DNA of 64,000 bases from Flaviramulus basaltis (GCF_900114265.1 NZ_FPKV01000003.1:496001-560000); one strand, 5' to 3'; shown: positions 1 through 8,875, counted from the first letter of the stretch. Notes: generated by a model from the letters alone, not told the origin. Translations and numbers: made by a program.

Positions 1-73
1 GGATTTTTTAATTTATATGCTAAAGATATCTATTTGTTTTACCATTAGTATTGAAAAAAAAACTATATTTGAA

Positions 74-110
74 TATCACTAATTTATTTTAGTGATAATT
101 TTTCTTTTTC
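74..110 (+). terminator. Rho-independent terminator 1 of an off-window gene
   Basis: A perfect 9-bp stem (TATCACTAA at 74-82 with TTAGTGATA at 89-97) closes a 6-nt loop and is followed by a T-rich run to about 110. It is AT-rich for a terminator, but it is backed by a second hairpin 15 nt downstream. It probably ends a plus-strand gene lying left of the window. Confidence 0.55.
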
Positions 111-124
111 ATAGCAATTTTTTT

Positions 125-162
125 CCCATCCTTAATTTATTAAGGGTGGGTTTTGTTTTTTT
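125..162 (+). terminator. Rho-independent terminator 2 of an off-window gene
   Basis: Hairpin CCCATCCTTAA / TTAAGGGTGGG (125-135 with 140-150, one imperfect pair) followed by TTTTGTTTTTTT. GC content and T-tract make it the stronger of the two tandem terminators in this leader. The rest of the 289-nt stretch before the first gene is AT-rich and holds no recognisable RNA gene. Confidence 0.7.
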
Positions 163-289
163 ATGCCATATCTGTATTAAATTAATAAAATTTAATTTTT
201 CAATTGTATTATTATTTGTGGTTAAAGCGTTAAACTTCTCGGGTAACATTTAATATATTTACCAACTACAAGTTAATTAAAAAACACTA

Positions 290-1216
290 ATGAGTAACTT
301 TCTTGAAGTTAATAATGTTTCTAAAAATTTCGGAAACTTTAAAGCCCTTAATAATGTATCAATCTCAGTTCCAAAAGGTAGTATATTTGGATTACTAGGA
401 CCAAACGGAGCTGGAAAAACCACACTAATACGTGTTGTAAATCAAATAACTATGCCAGATTCTGGTACTGTTCATTTAGATGGTGAACTACTTAACGAGA
501 ATCATATAAGAGATATTGGTTATTTGCCAGAAGAACGTGGTTTATATAAATCCATGAAAGTTGGCGATCAAGCTTTATATCTTGCACAATTAAAAGGGTT
601 AAGTAAGGCAGAAGCTAAAACACGTTTAAAATACTGGTTTGAGCGTTTAGAAATTGGAGATTGGTGGAACAAGAAAATACAAGAGCTTTCAAAAGGTATG
701 GCTCAAAAAATACAATTTGTTGTTACGGTATTGCATCAACCAAAATTATTAATTTTCGATGAACCTTTTTCGGGTTTCGATCCTATAAATGCTAATTTAA
801 TTAAAGATGAAATTTTACGATTACGTGAAAATGGAGCAACCGTTATTTTCTCAACACATAGAATGGAATCTGTAGAGGAACTTTGTGATGACATTGCTTT
901 AATACATAAATCGAATAAAATTTTAGATGGTAAGCTAATAGATGTGAAGCGCCAATATAAAATAAATACTTACGAAGTAGGTATTCGAGCAAATGATAAA
1001 GTTAGTTTACAAAATGAATTATCTCAAAAATTTGATATTTCTACGGCCAACTTTAAAACTTTAGAAGATGAACTAAAGTTGAATATAAAACTCTTGGATA
1101 CCGATAAACCAAATGATTTACTAAGCTATTTAACTTCAAAAGGAGAGGTGTCTCATTTTGTAGAATTGATACCAAGTGTTAACGATATATTTATTCAAAC
1201 TGTAAAGAATAACTAA
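290..1216 (+). CDS. ABC-2 exporter ATP-binding protein (NatA-like)
   Basis: This 308-residue cytoplasmic ATPase should energise the permease that follows 3 nt after its stop. Walker A GPNGAGKTT lies at residues 37-45, an LSKGM signature near 134, Walker B LLIFDEP near 155, and the switch histidine in STHRM near 190, so the catalytic set is complete. About 80 residues beyond the nucleotide-binding domain resemble the C-terminal extension of NatA-type ATPases. It opens a packed plus-strand unit running to 6079. The substrate cannot be read from sequence; NatA/NatB relatives are annotated as sodium exporters, but the family is broad. The leader is A-rich with no Shine-Dalgarno. Confidence 0.93.
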   Translation: MSNFLEVNNVSKNFGNFKALNNVSISVPKGSIFGLLGPNGAGKTTLIRVVNQITMPDSGTVHLDGELLNENHIRDIGYLPEERGLYKSMKVGDQALYLAQLKGLSKAEAKTRLKYWFERLEIGDWWNKKIQELSKGMAQKIQFVVTVLHQPKLLIFDEPFSGFDPINANLIKDEILRLRENGATVIFSTHRMESVEELCDDIALIHKSNKILDGKLIDVKRQYKINTYEVGIRANDKVSLQNELSQKFDISTANFKTLEDELKLNIKLLDTDKPNDLLSYLTSKGEVSHFVELIPSVNDIFIQTVKNN

Positions 1217-1219
1217 AAA

Positions 1220-2527
1220 ATGAACCATTTACCACTTATTATAAAGCGCGAGTATTTAACCAAGGTTAAAAATAAATCATTTATAGTCATGACTATTTTA
1301 AGCCCAATTATTATGATTGCGCTTATATCTGTTGTTGCATATTTGTCACAATTAAATAATGACACCGTTCGTACAATTACTATTTTAGATGAATCTGGAT
1401 TAGTAGAAAACTCTTTTAAAAGTTCTGAAAACACAAAGTATAATGTGTTACAAAATATGTCTTTAGAAGAAGCAAAAACGATAACTAAAGAAACATCTTC
1501 GTATGGGTTGTTACACGTTAATAAATTAGATGATGTTGATGCCATTTCAAAGAGTATCAGGTTTTATTCTGAAGAGTCACCATCAATTGGTATTATATCT
1601 AATTTAGAAGGTCAACTAGAAAAGAAACTTACTAATATTAAATTACAACAAAAGGGAGTTGATGTAGATATGATTAACGCCTCTAGAATTAGTATTAATA
1701 TTGCACAAGAAAGCTTTGAAGGTGAGAAAACATCAAAAATAGATAGTGTTGTTAAGTTAATTTTTGGAGGCGCTGCAGGTTATTTACTATTTATGTTTAT
1801 CATCATTTATGGTAACATGATTATGCGTAGTGTCATTGAAGAAAAAACTAGCAGAATTATTGAGGTTATTATATCATCTGTAAAACCTGTACAACTTATG
1901 TTGGGTAAAATTATTGGAACATCTTTAGCAGGTATTACACAGTTTGTAATTTGGATAATTTTAGGAGGTGTTTTAATGGCGGTTGTGTCATTAGTACTAG
2001 GAATAGATATGATGCAGAGTCCGCAGCAACAAGTATTGCAACAAGCTATGGAATCTCCAGAGGCGAATTCGCAAATTCAAAATATAATGACGGCTTTTTA
2101 TAATTTACCTATTACCAATTTAATAATAGCCTTTATATTATTTTTTATTAGTGGTTATTTATTATACAGTTCACTTTATGCGGCAATAGGTGCTGCTGTA
2201 GATAACGAAACAGATACCCAACAATTTTTATTACCTATAATGATGCCATTAATTTTGGCTGTTTATATTGGTATATTTACGGTTATTGAAGATCCACACG
2301 GTACAGTTTCAACTGTGTTTTCATTTATTCCATTAACATCTCCAGTGGTTATGTTAATGCGTATTCCTTTTGGGGTACCAATATGGCAGCAATTGGTTTC
2401 GTTATTATTATTAATAGGTACCTTTATGTTTACGGTTTGGTTTGCAGCAAAAATATACAGAGTTGGTATTTTAATGTACGGTAAAAAACCAAGCTACAAA
2501 GAGTTAATAAAATGGATTAAGTATTAA
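1220..2527 (+). CDS. ABC-2 exporter permease (NatB-like)
   Basis: A 435-residue inner-membrane permease of the ABC-2 class. One membrane helix at about residues 20-42 is followed by a large external domain (roughly 50-180) and then five or six helices to residue 415, the usual NatB/YhaP-like layout. The EEKTSRIIEVIISSVKP stretch near 205-225 is the cytoplasmic coupling segment typical of this family. It pairs with the ATPase directly upstream and is followed 1 nt after its stop by the MscS gene. A Q-rich segment near 265-285 sits in a loop. The substrate is unknown. Confidence 0.9.
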   Translation: MNHLPLIIKREYLTKVKNKSFIVMTILSPIIMIALISVVAYLSQLNNDTVRTITILDESGLVENSFKSSENTKYNVLQNMSLEEAKTITKETSSYGLLHVNKLDDVDAISKSIRFYSEESPSIGIISNLEGQLEKKLTNIKLQQKGVDVDMINASRISINIAQESFEGEKTSKIDSVVKLIFGGAAGYLLFMFIIIYGNMIMRSVIEEKTSRIIEVIISSVKPVQLMLGKIIGTSLAGITQFVIWIILGGVLMAVVSLVLGIDMMQSPQQQVLQQAMESPEANSQIQNIMTAFYNLPITNLIIAFILFFISGYLLYSSLYAAIGAAVDNETDTQQFLLPIMMPLILAVYIGIFTVIEDPHGTVSTVFSFIPLTSPVVMLMRIPFGVPIWQQLVSLLLLIGTFMFTVWFAAKIYRVGILMYGKKPSYKELIKWIKY

Positions 2528-2528
2528 A

Positions 2529-3458
2529 ATGAGGCAAGATTTAGAAAAAATAGAGGAAGTTATAACCGAGAGTTCTTTGTGGGAAAGCTTTAAAAAAATT
2601 ATTAATCTTCATATAGATTTTACTGATAAAATACATATTTCAATACTAGACCTTTTGGTTATAGTTACTGTAATATTTATTACAACAATAATATTAAGAC
2701 TTGTTTTGAGAGTTTTAACTCGAAATTTACCAAAAGAAGATAAAAGTAAATTTAATGTTGTTTTTGGTTATTTTAGATGGCTTATTTACGTGATTATATT
2801 ACTTATTACACTTCACTCTGTAGGTGTAAACGTTACAGCTGTTTTTGCGGCATCGGCAGCATTATTAATTGGTATTGGTCTTGCATTACAAACGCTTTTT
2901 CAGGATATTATTTCAGGAGTTTTTATTCTTATAGACCAAAGTGTACATGTTGGTGATATTATAGAAATTGATGGAAAAGTAGGTAGAGTAGAAGAAATTA
3001 AACTTAGAACTACAAGAGCAGTAACTATCGACAACAAAGTATTAGTAATACCTAATCATTTATATTTAGAAAATAGTTTGTATAACTGGACACAGAATGG
3101 TACAACAACCAGAGAATCTGTAGAGGTTGGTGTTGCGTATGGTAGCGATGTTCAATTAGTAAAAAAGCTGTTAATTCAAGCTGCTAGTACCCATCCAGAG
3201 GTTATTAGTGAGCCAGAACCATCAGTGATTTTTACAGAGTTTGGAGATAGCTCATTAAATTTCAAACTTGTTTTTACTATAAATGATAGTTTTAAAGCGG
3301 CATTTCCAAAAAGTGATATTCGATTTGAAATAGATAAACTATTTAGAGAAAATAATGTTTCTATCCCTTTCCCTCAAAGAGATATTCATATTATTCAAAA
3401 ACCTAATCAAAATATTCAATTTAAAAACAATACAGATTCTAATATTGATACCAAATAA
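2529..3458 (+). CDS. MscS-family small mechanosensitive channel
   Basis: A 309-residue MscS-type channel, inner membrane, expected to gate on membrane tension during osmotic downshock. Helices lie at about residues 40-58 and 78-100. The pore-lining TM3 region reads GIGLALQTLFQDIISG near 115-130 and is followed by the beta domain (VGDIIEIDG near 145). The C-terminal alpha/beta vestibule reaches about residue 285, then a polar tail. Length is typical of a minimal MscS. It begins 1 nt after the exporter permease, so it is probably cotranscribed; an exporter and an osmotic valve in one unit suggests envelope or osmotic stress, but that is inference. Confidence 0.92.
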   Translation: MRQDLEKIEEVITESSLWESFKKIINLHIDFTDKIHISILDLLVIVTVIFITTIILRLVLRVLTRNLPKEDKSKFNVVFGYFRWLIYVIILLITLHSVGVNVTAVFAASAALLIGIGLALQTLFQDIISGVFILIDQSVHVGDIIEIDGKVGRVEEIKLRTTRAVTIDNKVLVIPNHLYLENSLYNWTQNGTTTRESVEVGVAYGSDVQLVKKLLIQAASTHPEVISEPEPSVIFTEFGDSSLNFKLVFTINDSFKAAFPKSDIRFEIDKLFRENNVSIPFPQRDIHIIQKPNQNIQFKNNTDSNIDTK

Positions 3459-3474
3459 ACAACAACAGAAAATT

Positions 3475-4359
3475 ATGACATATAGAAAAAGTGGATTAAT
3501 TTTAATGTTTAGTTTATTTTTTATAACGCATTTTGCTTTTGCACAACTTACAGATTTAGCAAGGTTAGAGTATTCTTTTATTCCAAAAAGTAATTCAGAT
3601 GATCAATATACAAGGTTAAGAGCACTTTTAAATTATCCAATTAAATTCAAAAATGATGCTTATTTTGTAGTAGGAGGAGAGTATAATCGTATTTTACTTA
3701 ATTTAGAAGATGATTATCCGTTTAATACATCTGGTTTAAATAAAATTCATGTAATAGATTTAAACCTTGGTTATACATTTAAGTGGAATGAAAATTGGCG
3801 ATTTGCAATTAAACTTAACCCCAGAATTGCATCAACTCTTACCAGGCAATTAACATCCGACGATTATTTTGTGAATGGAGGAATCTTTACAATTAATGAT
3901 AGAACCAAAGATGAAAGTCTTAAACGACCATATCGTTTAATTTTAGGGTTAACTTATAATGCAACAACAGGTTTGCCTTTTCCGTTACCTTTTGTTAGTT
4001 ATTATAGAGAGATTAATGATAAATGGAGTTTTAATGCTGGTGTTCCAAAATCCAACTTAAAATATTCAATTAATAACACAAATAATATACAGGCTTTTGT
4101 AGGTTTAGATGGATATTTAGCACATTTACAAGATCCTTTGGTAATTAATGGAGAAAGTATAGATCACATTTCTTTATCATTAGTTGTTAGTGGTTTAGGT
4201 TACGAGTATTTATTTACAAATCATTTGGTAGGGTATTTGTATACAGGGTATACATTCAGATTAAATAATGTATTACGGAATAAAAATAGAGATGAAATTT
4301 TTAAATTAGACGATATAAATGCGTTTTATTTAAGAACAGGTATTAAATTTAAAATATGA
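3475..4359 (+). CDS. Exported outer-membrane beta-barrel-like protein (DUF6268-like)
   Basis: A 294-residue exported protein. I place the start at ATG 3475, after the MscS stop, because it gives a clean signal peptide (hydrophobic core LILMFSLFFITHFAFA, cleavage before QLTDL). The open frame extends further upstream but would overlap the MscS coding end. The mature part is rich in alternating aromatic strands such as WSFNAGVPKS and ends with an aromatic/charged strand (FYLRTGIKFKI), as in outer-membrane barrels. It resembles the DUF6268 group from Bacteroidota. Its stop overlaps the possible first ATG of the regulator gene (ATGA at 4356), so the two are translationally linked. Confidence 0.75.
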   Translation: MTYRKSGLILMFSLFFITHFAFAQLTDLARLEYSFIPKSNSDDQYTRLRALLNYPIKFKNDAYFVVGGEYNRILLNLEDDYPFNTSGLNKIHVIDLNLGYTFKWNENWRFAIKLNPRIASTLTRQLTSDDYFVNGGIFTINDRTKDESLKRPYRLILGLTYNATTGLPFPLPFVSYYREINDKWSFNAGVPKSNLKYSINNTNNIQAFVGLDGYLAHLQDPLVINGESIDHISLSLVVSGLGYEYLFTNHLVGYLYTGYTFRLNNVLRNKNRDEIFKLDDINAFYLRTGIKFKI

Positions 4360-4361
4360 TT

Positions 4362-5525
4362 ATGTCAAAAATATTAGTAATAGAAGACGAAGCAGCTATT
4401 AGACGTGTGTTAGTTAAAATTCTATCGGAAGAAAATGAAGCATACCATGTTGAGGAAGCTGAAGATGGTTTACTAGGAATTGAAAAAATTAAAAATGAAG
4501 ATTTCGATTTAATACTTTGCGATATAAAAATGCCTAAAATGGATGGTGTTGAAGTATTAGAAGCTGTGAAAAAAATAAAACCTGAAATACCTATTGTTAT
4601 GATTTCTGGTCATGGCGATTTGGATACCGCAGTAAACACGATGCGTTTAGGAGCTTTTGATTATATATCAAAACCACCAGATTTAAACAGACTTTTAAAC
4701 ACTGTTCGTAATGCATTAGATAGAAAGGAATTAGTTGTGGAAAATAAAATCCTTAAGAAGAAAGTTAGTAAGAAATATGAAATGATAGGTGATAGCGATG
4801 CTATTTCTCAAATTAAAGATATTATTGATAAAGTTGCACCAACAGATGCACGTGTATTAATTACAGGACCAAATGGAACAGGAAAAGAACTTGTTGCACA
4901 TTGGTTACATGAAAAAAGTGAGCGTGCAAAAGGAAACATGATAGAGGTGAATTGTGCTGCAATACCTTCAGAATTGATTGAAAGTGAATTGTTTGGTCAT
5001 GTAAAAGGTGCTTTTACGAGTGCTGCAAAAGATAGAGCTGGTAAATTTGAAGCCGCTAATGGAGGTACTATTTTTCTTGATGAAATTGGTGATATGAGTT
5101 TATCAGCGCAAGCCAAAGTACTTCGTGCATTACAAGAAAGTAGAATACAACGAGTTGGTAGTGATAGGGACATTAAAGTTGATGTACGTGTTATTGCAGC
5201 AACAAATAAAAATTTAAAAAAGGAAATAGAAGAGGGGAGATTTCGTGAAGATTTATACCACAGACTGGCGGTTATTTTAGTTAAAGTACCTGCATTAAAT
5301 GAAAGACGAGATGATATTCCTTTATTAATAACTCATTTTTCAGAGAAAATCTCAGAAGAGCAAGGAACAGCAAAAAAGAATTTTTCTGATAAAGCCATTA
5401 AATTACTTCAAGAGTATGACTGGACTGGAAATATTAGAGAGCTTCGTAATGTAATTGAACGCCTAATTATTTTAGGAGGTAGTGAAGTAAGCGAAAAAGA
5501 TGTGAAAGCATTTGCAAGCAAATAA
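4362..5525 (+). CDS. NtrC-type sigma-54 response regulator lacking the HTH domain
   Basis: 387 residues from ATG 4362 (MSKILVIEDE, the family's usual beginning); an ATG two codons earlier at 4356 overlaps the previous stop and could also be used. Receiver domain at 1-120 with phosphoacceptor Asp54 in LILCDIKMP. AAA+ sigma-54 activation domain at about 140-365 with Walker A GPNGTGKE, Walker B GGTIFLDEIGDM and arginine finger FREDLYHR. The sigma-54 contact loop reads GAFTSA instead of GAFTGA. The protein stops just after the AAA+ domain, so the Fis-type DNA-binding domain is absent. No partner kinase is encoded nearby. Confidence 0.93.
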   Translation: MSKILVIEDEAAIRRVLVKILSEENEAYHVEEAEDGLLGIEKIKNEDFDLILCDIKMPKMDGVEVLEAVKKIKPEIPIVMISGHGDLDTAVNTMRLGAFDYISKPPDLNRLLNTVRNALDRKELVVENKILKKKVSKKYEMIGDSDAISQIKDIIDKVAPTDARVLITGPNGTGKELVAHWLHEKSERAKGNMIEVNCAAIPSELIESELFGHVKGAFTSAAKDRAGKFEAANGGTIFLDEIGDMSLSAQAKVLRALQESRIQRVGSDRDIKVDVRVIAATNKNLKKEIEEGRFREDLYHRLAVILVKVPALNERRDDIPLLITHFSEKISEEQGTAKKNFSDKAIKLLQEYDWTGNIRELRNVIERLIILGGSEVSEKDVKAFASK

Positions 5526-5533
5526 AAAAAGAC

Positions 5534-6079
5534 ATGATTAAGTTAACCAAATACAATAAAAGAGCTTTATACGGAGGTATTATTGCTGCGGTTATTACAG
5601 GTGTTGGTGCGTATTTAATGGGTAATATAAGTGGTTACGAGGCTAAGATTTTAATTAAATCCTCACTTCCAGGTATTAATACACTTTGTAATACCATAGT
5701 ATTGGCATCTGCTACTATTCTTGCTTTATTACTCACATTATTAAGTGTAAGTTCAAGTACAAAGTCTAAATTAACAGCAGAACATTACAGGCATGTTTTA
5801 TTAATTGCTAAAATTGACACTGTCGTATTTGTAGTAGCAATGATTGTTTTTCAACTTCTTAATATTCCTATTACTGAGGCCGAAAACGTACCAAGTACTT
5901 GGTATAGCTCTATTTATTATATAAGTTTAGCATTATCTGCATTGTTAAGTGGAGCTTTAATAAGCGTTGTACTTATGTTATTTAACGCTGTGTCGAGTAT
6001 TATTAAAATTGTTGGCCTAGGAATTAAAGATCATCCTCTTATTTATAAAGAAGAGGATGAGGAAATAAAAAAAAATTAA
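5534..6079 (+). CDS. Four-helix integral membrane protein, function unknown
   Basis: A 181-residue membrane protein with four predicted helices (about residues 10-32, 48-72, 88-110 and 125-152) and an acidic/basic tail ending EEDEEIKKN. It begins 8 nt after the regulator gene and closes the plus-strand unit. I do not recognise the family; the length and two helical hairpins resemble small conserved flavobacterial membrane proteins. The end of the gene contains a perfect 10-bp inverted repeat (6031-6040 / 6051-6060), but no T-tract follows, so I do not call a terminator. Confidence 0.75.
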   Translation: MIKLTKYNKRALYGGIIAAVITGVGAYLMGNISGYEAKILIKSSLPGINTLCNTIVLASATILALLLTLLSVSSSTKSKLTAEHYRHVLLIAKIDTVVFVVAMIVFQLLNIPITEAENVPSTWYSSIYYISLALSALLSGALISVVLMLFNAVSSIIKIVGLGIKDHPLIYKEEDEEIKKN

Positions 6080-6096
6080 ACATATAATTTTGTGAT

Positions 6097-6837
6097 TTAT
6101 TTATTGCATGAATTCAATTCAGCTAGATAACCAGATGCTAACGTTTTAAGACTGTTGTTGTAGTGGTTTTTTATGTACTCTACACTTTCTATTGATAGAT
6201 TTTCAGTATTCTCATTGTCTTTTATGATTTCATGATTACAATCACATATTTTTAAAGACTCATTGTATGTTTTTATATTTAATACGATTGCACTTTTATA
6301 AGAAAAAATTAATTGCTCCTTTTTCAACGTTAATTCTTTTTCTTTTTGCTGAGCCATTTGCATTTTAATCTCTTCTTCTTTTTGCTTCAAAGCATCTTGT
6401 TGTTGCTTTAATTTTAATTGCTCGTTTTGTAAATCGTTAAGTGTTGTGTTTTCAGTAACATCAATATTATCGGTTTCAACAGCACATTTATCAATTTCTA
6501 TTATACATTCTTTGCTCACATCTCTGGCGCGTTTTACATAAAAACGACCATCTTCATAAGTTTCTACACCCTCAACTTTGGCTAGTAGTTCAATACTTTT
6601 GTCGGCAAGTTCTAATGCTGTTTTACAACCACAATCTTTTAATGATTTTTTAGAAAGCTTATATGATTCTAAAGATCTGTTGGCAAAGTATTTTAAATGG
6701 CTAATATTATTAGCTTCATAAGCATCTTTTACATGTGAATATGCATTTACAATATAAGAATTGGCATCGTCGCAATTTGACTGTGCATTAATAATTAAAG
6801 AAGCTAAAAGAGCGAAAAATAGAAAAAAGTTTTTCAT
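6097..6837 (-). CDS. Exported coiled-coil protein, function unknown
   Basis: 246 residues with a signal peptide (MKNFFLFFALLASLIINAQ, then SNC). The mature protein has a helical N-terminal part with repeated Asn/Lys/Ser-rich helices, six or more cysteines including CDC and CGC motifs, and a long coiled coil at about 130-180 rich in Gln, Lys and Glu (LKLKQQQDALKQKEEE). Probably periplasmic. It converges on the preceding plus-strand unit with only 17 nt between stops. No family is recognised; similar exported coiled-coil proteins are common and uncharacterised in Flavobacteriaceae. Confidence 0.75.
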   Translation of the reverse strand: MKNFFLFFALLASLIINAQSNCDDANSYIVNAYSHVKDAYEANNISHLKYFANRSLESYKLSKKSLKDCGCKTALELADKSIELLAKVEGVETYEDGRFYVKRARDVSKECIIEIDKCAVETDNIDVTENTTLNDLQNEQLKLKQQQDALKQKEEEIKMQMAQQKEKELTLKKEQLIFSYKSAIVLNIKTYNESLKICDCNHEIIKDNENTENLSIESVEYIKNHYNNSLKTLASGYLAELNSCNK

Positions 6838-6960
6838 GGAAATAAGGTTAGTTACATAAATAGGTAGGGCGAATGTATTAAAAACATTATATATAACTAT
6901 GTGTTTCGTCGAAATTATGGATTTACTATAAAAATTCTAGAAGTGAAAACATGAAGAGAA

Positions 6961-7353
6961 CTAACCAGATAAATGATTTTTTAAGTTTTTAAGAAAAGTA
7001 TCAAGTCTAAGTTTTACCTCATCATTAATAATCTCATTTTCAATATATGTATGAATATCTCCTAAATAGTTCATTCCTAAATAATTGGCAGATTCTACAA
7101 AAGGCATTGTAAATCCTTCTTTTAAATCATCATAATTACTACAACTTAACATCGCCATGTTTTTTCCACGTAGTTTTCTACCTATATCTTTATGTATTCT
7201 TATTAAATCTGAAATTCTGTCAAAAAATACTTTTAAAATACCGCTCATACTATACCAATAAACGGGAGTTGCAAAAATAATAGTATCATAATTATCAATA
7301 ATATGTGTAATTAAACCAATAAAGTCATCATCTTGATTTTTATATTCATAATT
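6961..7353 (-). pseudogene. 5'-truncated flavodoxin-fold NAD(P)H-dependent oxidoreductase
   Basis: The open frame encodes the C-terminal two thirds of an NADPH-dependent FMN reductase/flavodoxin-fold protein. DTIIFATPVYWYSMSGILK followed by FFDRISDL is the classic second flavin-contact segment, and the rest continues to LKNHLSG. Only a 95-residue piece starts with ATG (7248), in the middle of that conserved motif. The frame stays open 35 codons upstream and then meets TAA at 7354-7356. The phosphate-binding N-terminus (GSSRxxGNT type, about 45-50 residues) is not found in any frame between here and 7479. A remnant without the FMN phosphate loop is unlikely to be functional. Confidence 0.75.
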
Positions 7354-7479
7354 TTAAAAAGTGTAGTAAAAATACCAACTTTTATTAATTCATGCGGATC
7401 TTTTTAAATAGAAACAATTAATAATATGCATGAAAAAATCGATTGCATTTTATATATTTAATCAAATAAAAATTTTAAA

Positions 7480-8331
7480 ATGAATGACTACAAGGTAACC
7501 ACAAGTATATCTTTAAAAAACGCTGAAACTAAAGTTGTAATTGATGATGCAGAAAAAGAACTTAAAGACGTTAGAAAAAAACTAGGTAAACTACAAAACA
7601 CCATGTATGCCCACAATAAATATGCTGTGTTAGTATGTTTACAAGGTATGGATACTTCTGGTAAAGACAGTTTGGTGCGTGAAGTATTTAAAGATTTTAA
7701 TGTACGTGGTGTTGAGGTGCATAGTTTTAAAGTGCCTACCGAGTTGGAATTAAGTCATGATTATTTGTGGCGACATTATATAGTACTTCCAGAACGTGGT
7801 AAGTTTGGAGTTTTTAATAGAACACATTACGAAAATGTACTAGTAACAAGAGTACATCCTGGTTACATTTTAGGAGAAAACATTCCAACAGTTAATTCGG
7901 TTGAAGATATAGACGATGACTTTTGGGATGAACGTTTTGAACAAATCAATAATTTTGAAAAACATATAGCAGAAAGTGGCACCATTATTTTTAAATTCTT
8001 TTTAAATCTTTCTAAAGAAGAACAAAAAAATAGATTACTACGTCGTTTAAGAAAACAAGAAAAAAACTGGAAATTCTCACCTGGCGATTTAAAAGAACGT
8101 AAACTTTGGGATAAATACCAAGACTGTTATGAAGATGCTATAAACAGAACATCAAAACCACATGCGCCTTGGTATAACATTCCAGCTGATGATAAACCCA
8201 CAGCACGTTATTTAGTTGCTAAAATCATGTATGATGCATTAAGTCAATATACAGATATTCAAGAACCAGAATTAGATGATGATATAAAAGCAAATATTGA
8301 GTTGTATAAAGAACAACTAAATAACGAATAG
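7480..8331 (+). CDS. PPK2-family polyphosphate kinase
   Basis: 283-residue polyphosphate:nucleotide phosphotransferase of the PPK2 family, cytoplasmic, using polyphosphate to phosphorylate nucleotides. Walker A GMDTSGKDS is at residues 56-64. The lid/Walker B region carries FNRTHYENVLVTRVHP, and LRRLRKQEKNWKFSPGDL follows, all diagnostic. Length and the single domain fit the shorter class I/III PPK2 enzymes; the exact class and nucleotide preference (AMP, ADP or GDP) cannot be decided by eye. Single-gene unit, divergent from the truncated oxidoreductase remnant. Confidence 0.92.
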   Translation: MNDYKVTTSISLKNAETKVVIDDAEKELKDVRKKLGKLQNTMYAHNKYAVLVCLQGMDTSGKDSLVREVFKDFNVRGVEVHSFKVPTELELSHDYLWRHYIVLPERGKFGVFNRTHYENVLVTRVHPGYILGENIPTVNSVEDIDDDFWDERFEQINNFEKHIAESGTIIFKFFLNLSKEEQKNRLLRRLRKQEKNWKFSPGDLKERKLWDKYQDCYEDAINRTSKPHAPWYNIPADDKPTARYLVAKIMYDALSQYTDIQEPELDDDIKANIELYKEQLNNE

Positions 8332-8385
8332 GTGTTTCATTTTTGTTAGACTTTTTTAATAACTTTAGTAGATTAAATATTGATT

Positions 8386-8808
8386 ATGAGAAATTTACTG
8401 TTTTTAATGCTTGTGCTAATATTTACTTCTTGTAAAACAAAAAAGCAAACAATTTGGAGTGCAGAACAAGAAGCCAGAGAACAAACCACAGAAAATGTTG
8501 TAGTCGTAAACGATATAAAAAGCGGTAACGATTTAACTACGCATTTAAGAGGTATATCTGGTTTAAGAGTTCAAGGAAGTGGCTCAAACGCAAAAATTAC
8601 TATTAGAGGTGCAAATTCTTTTGCACTAACAACAGAACCATTGTTTGTTGTTGATGGACAACGTTATACTGGAACTTATAATGCACTATACAATGATATT
8701 TCAGTTAACAATATAAAGTCCATAAATGTATTAAAGGACCCAGCTTCTTTAGGTGTTTATGGTTCAAGTGGATCTAATGGTGTTATTGAAATTAAGACAA
8801 AAAAATAG
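8386..8808 (+). CDS. Lipoprotein consisting of a SusC-like plug domain
   Basis: 140 residues from ATG 8386. The signal peptide ends in a lipobox (LIFTSC), so this is a lipoprotein. After a short linker the whole mature protein is a TonB-receptor plug of the SusC/RagA kind: TTHLRGISGLRVQGSG, VTIRGANSF-like KITIRGANSF, EPLFVVDGQRY, ISVNNIKSINVLKDPASLGVYG and NGVIEIKTKK. No beta-barrel follows; the stop is clean and the next gene is unrelated. Stand-alone plug lipoproteins exist in Flavobacteriia but their role is unclear; they might gate or compete with a full receptor, or bind ligand themselves. A near-consensus -7 (TAACTTTA, 8360-8367) precedes it. Confidence 0.85.
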   Translation: MRNLLFLMLVLIFTSCKTKKQTIWSAEQEAREQTTENVVVVNDIKSGNDLTTHLRGISGLRVQGSGSNAKITIRGANSFALTTEPLFVVDGQRYTGTYNALYNDISVNNIKSINVLKDPASLGVYGSSGSNGVIEIKTKK

Positions 8809-8867
8809 TATTTCTTCAATATAAATAATAGGTAATATGTATAATTTATGATTTTTTTTTGATTATT

Positions 8868-8875
8868 TACATTTG
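8868..8875 (+). promoter_or_regulatory. Candidate -7 element for the M28 peptidase gene
   Basis: TACATTTG matches the Bacteroidota -7 consensus TAnnTTTG, 33 nt before the start codon at 8909. No convincing TTG -33 element sits at the expected 17-23 nt upstream, so the call rests on the -7 alone. Confidence 0.45.

Noticed and set aside
3355-3474. Upstream extension of the outer-membrane protein gene
   Set aside because: It would overlap the MscS coding end by about 100 bp and lacks a signal peptide at that point; ATG 3475 gives one.
6031-6060. Perfect 10-bp inverted repeat near the end of the four-helix membrane protein gene
   Set aside because: It lies inside coding sequence and no T-tract follows on either strand, so it is not a credible terminator.
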